Shown here piece after piece: positions 57,226 through 64,000 of a DNA stretch of 64,000 bases. A model generated the notes under the pieces. The model was given only the letters and a program-made list of their open reading frames with translations. It was not told the origin of the DNA and searched no databases. Within the stretch, counting starts at the first letter, position 1. Each line of letters opens with the position of its first letter. The translations under genes were made by a program, and so were the position numbers. Source of the stretch: Melampsora larici-populina 98AG31 (taxonomy: Eukaryota; Basidiomycota; Pucciniomycetes; Pucciniales; Melampsoraceae); contig NW_006768803.1 in the NCBI RefSeq assembly GCF_000204055.1, positions 537,607 through 601,606 of the forward strand, given 5' to 3'.

Positions 57226-57736
57226 TAATTGAAATCAACTGTATTTAATTTTATCAAGATAAGATGGTTGGTTGGTGCAAGGACAATTGTTAAGGGCTGT
57301 CGTAAAGCGGAATGCGCTAGGAAATCAAGTTTGGATGCAGACTTCTCCTTCTTCTTCTTGAATGTGTCCATTTGATAGTTTGTCATCTAAGCAAAGTCAA
57401 ACTTGAATGAAAAGCACCCTGTATAGTCCTGGATCACAGGATCAGTCAGAATGATCCGCCCCATACCCGCATTATGGCCAGTGGTCATGTGCTGGGGTGT
57501 CAATCAGGGATGGTTTCCATTGTGTTTTTCATCCGGGTCTCTCACCGCTCAATTGAAATTGGTCACTTGAATGTGCACGCTGAGCATTAGAGGGCCTGAG
57601 ATGACCTGAGCAGATGAGCTAGCCCTCCCTCAGGCTTCTCAGCTAAGGAATAAACCCTGAGGAAGGCCTAACTCATCTGCTCAGGCCATGCTTACCTTTG
57701 AATCAGATGATGAGCTGCAAGAACACCTGAAGGAAT

Positions 57737-58033
57737 TTGGAGGAAATCTGGAAACAAACAACCAAGTACCTCACCGCCCCTCAAGAAGACAACCACTGTG
57801 ATGTCCTTGGCTACTGGCAACTTGCTCAATGTCACTGGCTCATTCTATCCTGTGTGGCACAGGCCATGCTTACCATTGCTACCACTTGTGCTCCATCAGA
57901 GAGCACTTTCTCTAATGCTTTGAGGGTCATGAGAACCCACTGTGCTTCTTTCACTCCCCAAAACCTTGAAGCACAAATTTGTCTTAAGAGCTGGGTATCA
58001 AAATTAAAACAAAAGAAAGAGACTAACTTGTAA
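57737..58033 (+). pseudogene. hAT transposase C-terminal fragment
   Basis: A 98-codon ORF containing the hAT dimerisation motif (MLTIATTCAPSESTFSNA, then LEAQICLKSWV). It is the most conserved end of hAT transposases, here without any upstream catalytic part. It is a relic of a fourth hAT insertion, distinct in sequence from copies 1-3. Confidence 0.75.
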
Positions 58034-58326
58034 TCTTTACTTTCCAAATGAAACATTCTTTACAAACTTTGACACTATGATTATATAAACTCCTTTCTTT
58101 AGATTCTCATACACGTAGAATTGCAATACAAGCCAAAAAATGCCTTGTCCAGCCCCATTTTGTGCTTTGATTTGAGTGTAGCCCTGCCTAGCCCTGAGTC
58201 CCAAAATCCAGGGCCTGCCTTGGTTAGCCCAATTGTTTATTTGACCCCATTGGGTTTACCCGAGTCTGGGCAAAGTCTCAGGGCCGGCCCTGAAGCTTTG
58301 TGGCCGGGTCACAGCCCAAGTTTGCT

Positions 58327-58560
58327 TGACTCATTTATGAGATGTGTTATAAACCAAGCCACAATCATTCCGGCCTTGCATGTTGTAAAATTTGTCCAGT
58401 GAAATTCCCATAGCTCCCGGCATCAACATCAATGCTGCCTTGCTGCCACATGGCTGTGGTCTTAATTTGAAGAGAGTCATTACACACCTTGTTTGCTCAT
58501 TACAGATTCGTGTGCAGCACCCGAGACTCCAAAGAAAACCTTGGTCACAGTCTCTGTAGT
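58327..58560. repeat. Dispersed repeat, copy 2
   Basis: Same-strand counterpart of 12431-12660. Shared landmarks include AAATTTGTC, AATGCTGCC, GCTGCCACAT and CCTTGGTCA. Noncoding. Confidence 0.5.
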
Positions 58561-58819
58561 CATCTAATAAAAATTACCCATCAAGATACATACAATATTG
58601 AGGCAATTGTCACTCCCAAGATGGCTGAAATTGCAAAAAGCCTCTCTCAATCTGCACAAGGTGTTCATAAAACTGGAACTTGAAGATGTTTGATACTGTG
58701 TGCTGTCTCAAGTCAAAGTATCCAAAAAAACTAACTTGATTGCAAGTAGATACAAGATGGAGTCTTGTCGGGAGATCAAGCCCAAATCAATGGTGAAAAT
58801 AGGTAGATTTGACTTTAGG

Positions 58820-59192
58820 GCCTGTTTGGCTGGTTTAGCCAAAAAGCGCTACACAAAAATGCTTTTTTAATCTGCACCTTTTTCAGGGGGAAGAATGAGA
58901 ACTTGAAATTTGGTTATACAATTACCAAACTCTCAACCATAGATCTCATCAAAAGATTGAAATACAGGGGAAAATGAGGTTAAAAACTCTTTTTGGTCCC
59001 AAAAACAGCCTCAGGCCTGTTTTTCAAAATTGAAGAGTTTTTCATCAAGAACGGTGTTTGTTCTTGATCAAACGAAGTTGCCAAACGCCGGTATTTTTGA
59101 TCAAAACCAAAAACTGTTTTGACCCAAAAATGGTTTTTGGATTTGGTGGTGTTTTTGACCAAAAACCGTTTTTGGGTTCCAGCCGAACGGGC
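58820..59192. mobile_element. 373-bp hAT-like MITE
   Basis: Ends GCCTGTTTGGCTGG and CCAGCCGAACGGGC are inverted repeats with two C/T differences. GGCCTGTTTGG-type termini are common in hAT MITEs. The interior is rich in GGTTTTTG/CAAAAACC inverted words that would fold back. The 8-bp duplication could not be matched. Confidence 0.6.
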
Positions 59193-60033
59193 AAACAACT
59201 CGTGTCACACAGCATTTCAGCATCCACGTCTCCCCGCGAGCCTATCCCGGTGCCATCCTCTGACGAACATTTGAAAAGACAAAAAGTATGGGCATCCAGG
59301 CCCAATGTTCCAATGTGCCCTCCTCATGCAATGTAATCTCCGTTGCTACCTTGGTGGCATGCCATCTGAGCTCACTGTATGTCGTCTATGCATTTTTGTT
59401 TCTCTCTGTTGAAGCAGTTGTCTTCGTCTCATTCCAATTTCTATTATCCGATCAGAAAAGTTACAGGAAAAACTCTTGTCCTTCTCTAGCAATTGAGAAA
59501 AACAAAAACATTGACTCGACTTCACGGGTAAGCGGGGCGGGACAGCGCATTTTGAAGTTCTTTGATTTTGAGGTGTTTGGAAAAGTGGCCTTTTTCTTGA
59601 CACCAGATTTTATTTTGGAATACGGGACAATGAGAACGAAGACTAATGTGCCGGAATGCAAATCCGTTTGAAATGGTTATATTTGGAGCGGCGCATCATC
59701 AAAGCACGATATTGTACATGTCAAGGAACTTCACATTTTCGGAGACAACAAATGATGAGATTTGATTGGACGTGAAGATAGAAAGAATGCTTTGTTCGTT
59801 ATTTGTCAAACCCACATTATCATGAATGATGTCCGCTGATCTCCCGAAGGAACCGAACCTATACGAATGAAATCGGCGTCTATACGAGTGAAATCAGTTA
59901 AACTTGACAGTCGAGAATACGTCAACAAAAGTCTTACGCGAGATGGTGAGCTGATCATGTTGAATGTTTGAACTCCAAGTTAAAGCGGGTCGCATTTATC
60001 TATCGCTGTATGATGATCACCATCAGTCAGACT
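59193..60033. other. No gene recognised
   Basis: Only short ORFs without signatures on either strand. It forms the 3' flank of the cysteine-rich protein gene. Confidence 0.35.
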
Positions 60034-60773
60034 TCAAACAAAAATCGAAGTGATGACAAGCTCAGGAATATAAGACATACAAGCGGCTTGATCCATGTTA
60101 TTACACTTCACTCGGCGATACTGAGTATCACGACAAGCTGATCGAAAACGCATTAGTTGCGAGATGATCATTGAGTAGATAGGAGTGGGGAGCTGAAGCA
60201 AGATTATGGGATCGATTGCACATGCTGCAAACTTACCGATACCATTGATCGTCTTGTCTTTGTCCGTCCAGAACGTATAAGTATCACGACACGTCACCTT
60301 GCCCACTGAAACTGGCTGTTCTCTGGGATGGTCTGGGATGGTCCAACAGCCACTGCCTGAATTTGGATATGAAGTTTGGTTTGAGACATGTAAAAACCAG
60401 TACAGATGAGCTCTCGATAGGAGGATTGGAAAGATCACAATTGAGCGGTCACCTGATGCTCGCTTTAGGTAGACCTTGGGGCATGACCAACGCGAGTACT
60501 CTCCGCGATCACCCCAGCTGAACGCTTTGCATACTGTACGCAAAGAATGGGAGGAAAAGGAGGTGAAGTTAATTAAAATATTTCCAATGATACAGCGAAT
60601 GGATGACTCCATGACGTATAGAAAAGGAGATAACTCGACTGACAATTATGATCACTGGCAGGCTTGAACGGCTCGAGTCCAGCAGTGCACAAGACTAAAA
60701 ATTGTTGTGCGCACGTTATCGTAGAGATCAGTCCTGACAAGATTACGATGATTGAAGTTTGAAGTGCAAGCAT
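60034..60773 (-). CDS. Secreted cysteine-rich protein, candidate effector
   Basis: Four exons (60644-60773, 60453-60533, 60237-60356, 60034-60137) joined by introns of 99-110 nt, all phase 1, encode 144 residues. The N-terminus MLALQTSIIVILSGLISTI is a clear signal peptide, with cleavage predicted near TCAQQ. The mature protein of about 120 residues has eight cysteines (for example LVLCTAG, LCKAFSWG, SCPK, GCWTI, TCRDT, ACRDT, KCNN, AACM). There is no membrane segment or known enzymatic motif. Even cysteine number suggests disulfides. Small, secreted and cysteine-rich is the usual profile of fungal effectors or hydrolase inhibitors; the role is inferred. CRDT occurs twice, at the ends of adjacent exons. 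It appears intact and lies among transposons. Confidence 0.7.
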
Positions 60774-60774
60774 G

Positions 60775-61990
60775 TCAAAAGGGAAATGATAAGGTTTTAG
60801 GCAAGGAAGGTGTGGTGAGAGTCTGGACAAGGGGGACACGACACGGTATTTAGAGGGCAATCAAGGAAGCTGTCCCGATGCACGGACAGGAATTCAAGTT
60901 CCAGGAAGACATAATAGAAAATGCAAGCCACCACTTGATGCTGTGTGGAGTGTGGCACAAAATGCATGTTAATAAGTACATACTTATGTATATAAATCAG
61001 GGTCAGCAGGGGTCAGCCACCGGGTCAGCAGGGGTGCCAGGTGCCGAGGGTGGGCATGATATGAATTGAACCAACCGAAGTTGTATCAAAACAATTGATG
61101 GTGGCCGCAGCACACCAATTCTGCCAATTCATAGTTTGAGCGGTTCCCCGTTTGAGATGAACTGGTGTATTGGGGGCAGCCAGCCAGAGCCAGCCCCCCT
61201 CCCGGATCTGATAAGGAATTATTAGCAGTAGTGTCAAACTTAATTAAGTCCCTATGGATGGACCTAACCACCAACTCCACCATGGGACTTACACCCAATA
61301 GGGGTTGGGCGAAAAACCGACCAACAGGTTTTGCGCCATTGAGAAGTTACGCAAAAAGAGTTGAAGATGGCGGAAAACCACTGGACGCAGGTGTTCAGCC
61401 TGAGCCCCGAAACCAACACCCCGAGGGTTCCCCGAGCCCTGAACCCCCGGGGTGCGGGTTCAGTCACCTTTTTTGGGACCCCAGTACGCCGGGGACCCCG
61501 TACACCACAAACCCACCTTTTGTTGAGGAACGGGTGTCCAGAGGTTCCACCAAGACATGGTTGAGCACCGGGGCATGTGCGGCGAAGTACCACGACCTGA
61601 TCCGGCCCTCAAGAGGTTTTTGAAATCCAGGTGATCAACCACGGTGAGAGCGGTTGATCGCCTGAAGTCATAATATTCTTGAGAACGTCTCAAAAACCCG
61701 CAATGAAAAAACATGTTCCCCCTGGTTTAATTATCAGCGGATGAGAAACATGTCTTAATTGGCTTAAACACACTGGCTCATCCGGCGAGCCACTTTGTTT
61801 CTGATGAGGAAACACTCCATCATTCCCTTTTGTCAAAGGATGGCCTTTCTTTAAGGTATTCATCTCATTCGCTGTTTTCGCTTTTGTATCAAATCATCCC
61901 ACTACAAATCAGGTACTTTGACTTTTAAGATGGCTGGACATTGTTGTGTTGAACAATGTAATGCCTTCATGAGTGGGCCACAAGACCGTC
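60775..61990. other. Noncoding, with GC-rich repeat-like segment
   Basis: GGTCAGCAGGGGT occurs twice near 61004-61035. The 61300-61560 part is GC-rich with CCCCGAG/CTCGGGG-like words, and GATCAACC...GGTTGATC (about 61633-61660) forms a stem. It may be a decayed MITE. No gene recognised. Confidence 0.35.
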
Positions 61991-62006
61991 AAATCTGACA
62001 CGACTT

Positions 62007-64000
62007 GTGTTTTCAGGCTTTGCAGAGACCATTGGCGGTCCAGGTGATGTCGTATTTTCTTGTTTGGCTTGTCCTGGAGGCCGCACAATGCAAGAAGAAT
62101 CGATTCCAAGGCATTCTAAAAATGAAAATCATATTCGAAACCTTGAAAGGCGGAAAGCTACTTGCAACACGGCTGTCACTGCAGCTGTCAGCTTCATTTC
62201 CTTTGCAAACAAAGCAGTGCAGGACGATCCACATCCAGCAAGTGATACCAATGATCAATTCAATAACAATCAACTTGATATGGATGAAGATTTGATGGAT
62301 CCCCCTTTGGTGGAGCCCAACGTGGACGAGTCAGTTGATCATGAACGTGAACAACGACGACGGGCCCTTGTTGACCTTTGGGCGCGTGATTATACACGCC
62401 TCTTTGCATCTCCAGCTCCAGCCTCCAATCACAGTGGCGGAAATAGCAAAGATGATAATATGGAACATCATTCAATGGATGTCAATAACAAAGATAACCA
62501 ATCTGTGCCCTCAGATCCATCTGACAAAGAGGAAGAAGAAGGAAATGGTGTCAATACACAGGGTGTAGAGGATTCATCCTGGGCGCCTTTCTCAAGCTTG
62601 GAGGTTAGAGCATTTGAAATTATTTTGATAACAATTCCAGAATCTTATATGCTTCTTTTGATCAGGAACTTGTTGGTTTTTTGATTCTAGGTTCATCTAG
62701 GACAATCATGTCACAGCTTCAGTACAAACGTGTTTGTTCTTTTATTGGTCTCCTGAATGTGAAGCTTCCAGCATATAAAACCCTCCAGCGTGTGCGCAAA
62801 AATCTCAAGAAGAGATTTGAATTTGACGTCTCCGAGTCCCTCAGTCCTTTGGAAAAGCCCTGTTTTGGACTCAAGGTCCAGCAGATATTGACTCAAGTAC
62901 TTTTTGTTTTTCATCTTTGGTATCGAGTTTTTTTTCTCCTTGCTTATTGTGTGGTGTATTTTTATAGGAGCTAGCAAATCCATATGTTATGGATCATCTC
63001 CAATTCACACCCGAATTGCCAACATCAACATCAAAGATTAACCAGTTTACGCAATCAAAAAAATGGCGAGAAGTGCTGGATTGTGACTTACGGGTGCAAA
63101 TGGTGGACTCTCCAAATGGACACTTCTTCATATATGAGCCAGTCCAACTGATATCGAAAAGAAGTGTCATTCCGATATTCTTTTATCGAATCAATACTCA
63201 GGTCTTGGCGAAATGTGCTTTTGCACATCAATCTACTTATAAAGACTCTGAAGGATGTCAACGAATCTGTGTGGAGTTTCCAACAATCTCGTCTTTTGAT
63301 TCTTCACAGCTATCTTCAATTGATGTTAAAAACTTTGCCAGAGGATTAGATCAAATCGAAATTTGTGGCAAATTGATAAAAGATTTCTGTGGAGACGTGA
63401 TGTATGGTCAGTATTGTACATCTTTATTTGATTGTTTGTGACTGACTGGAGCTGATAAGAATGTAATCACAGAGAATGATGGCAATGGGCAATTCAATGA
63501 AGTTCCGATACAAAATGTGTGGAGAATAAAGGCAGGCGGCAGGATTATTCGACATGTTCCCTTGGTGCTTTATTGCGATGATCTCTCTGGAAACATCTCG
63601 AAAAGGTGGAATAAACACCTGGCTTTTTACTTCACACTCGCCGGATTACCTTCAAAATTTGCCAATCAAGAATATAACTGTCATTTCCTGACAACATCAA
63701 ATACGGCAGGGGCTTTGGAGCTTGCTGACCCTGTGATTGATGGAATCAAGTATGTATCTCTTCATTATGATGATTATACCATCTGACAATGCTTTGATTT
63801 CAGCAAACTCACAACAGACGGTTTTGTTGCATACGACAATCAGTGTCAAGGAGAAGTACTGGTTGTTCCATTCATTCTTTGTCATTTGGGTGATTCACCG
63901 ATGCACGCCGAAGTCATCAACACGATGAATCCAACGATTTCTCTCACACCATGCCGAATTTGTGACTTGAAGGTTGAATCACTGGCTCAGAAAAGGGCAC
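62007..64000 (+). CDS. Large transposase-like gene, 5' part, runs off the window
   Basis: Exons 62007-62603, 62666-62896, 62968-63406, 63473-63749 and 63804-end join with consistent phases. The start codon is not certain. Near the N-terminus is a zinc-finger-like CLACPGG...RHSKNENHIRNL (C-x2-C...H-x5-H), then an acidic linker. Conserved-looking blocks follow: PLVLYCDDLSGNISKRWNKH, AFYFTLAGLPSKFANQEYN, GEVLVVPFILCHLGDSPMHA and CRICDL. Block pairs of this kind (a D-rich motif, WNKH, a GDxPMxxE-like motif and a CxxC) recur in very large transposon proteins of basidiomycetes. The superfamily is not assigned. No premature stop was seen in the part present. Confidence 0.6.

Overview
This window is best read as a transposon-dense nuclear segment of a basidiomycete, most probably a rust fungus (Pucciniales). 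The evidence for this is indirect: many short spliceosomal introns with GTRAGT-type donors, fungal Helitrons with Rep-helicase genes, several unrelated hAT transposases, a tyrosine-recombinase retrotransposon, a Tet-like 2OG-Fe(II) oxygenase gene, and small secreted-protein genes. No rRNA or complete tRNA gene, CRISPR array or bacterial operon was seen. Gene assignments come from reading motifs and exon phases by eye; no database search was possible.

Layout, left to right. 1-3.7 kb: a decayed hAT transposase (minus), split by a 1.6-kb insertion that looks like a solo LTR. 4.9-5.1 kb: a 241-bp TA-flanked MITE. 7.2-9.4 kb: a nine-exon single-pass membrane protein gene. 10.2-12.2 kb: two minus-strand genes, one encoding a small secreted protein. 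13.5-14.3 kb: gene remnants. 14.69-19.84 kb: a 5,155-bp Tc1/mariner-type unit with about 80-bp inverted repeats and TA at both outer ends; it holds a DD34E transposase (plus) and a convergent seven-exon gene of unknown function (minus). 20.1-21.7 kb: MITEs and foldbacks. 22.0-22.5 kb: a RAD50 C-terminal pseudogene. 22.54-34 kb: Helitron 1, inserted in that pseudogene and itself split by a roughly 6.4-kb tyrosine-recombinase retrotransposon (gag-like, RT-RNase H, YR). 36.2-37.6 kb: a Tet-like oxygenase gene whose 5' side is cut by Helitron 2 (37.56-42.7 kb). Helitron 2 carries a 300-bp MITE in its helicase. 44.1-51.9 kb: two apparently complete hAT elements on opposite strands. 52.7-56 kb: a Copia gag-protease-integrase ORF lacking reverse transcriptase, with a repeat-rich leader. 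56.6-60.8 kb: a small two-exon gene, MITEs, a hAT fragment and a complete four-exon gene for a secreted cysteine-rich protein. 62-64 kb: the 5' part of a large unrecognised transposase-like gene that runs off the end.

Two observations stand out. First, the mariner-type unit carries an accessory gene, which is unusual for this superfamily. Second, premature stops across unrelated loci are nearly all TGA in a TTGA context where paralogues or family consensus have arginine. This points to C-to-T change at TpCpG, a signature associated with repeat-directed mutation or cytosine methylation in Pucciniomycotina.

The host-like genes (membrane protein, two secreted proteins, Tet-like oxygenase, 105-aa protein) sit as islands between elements. 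The nested order RAD50 remnant > Helitron 1 > YR retrotransposon gives a relative insertion history.
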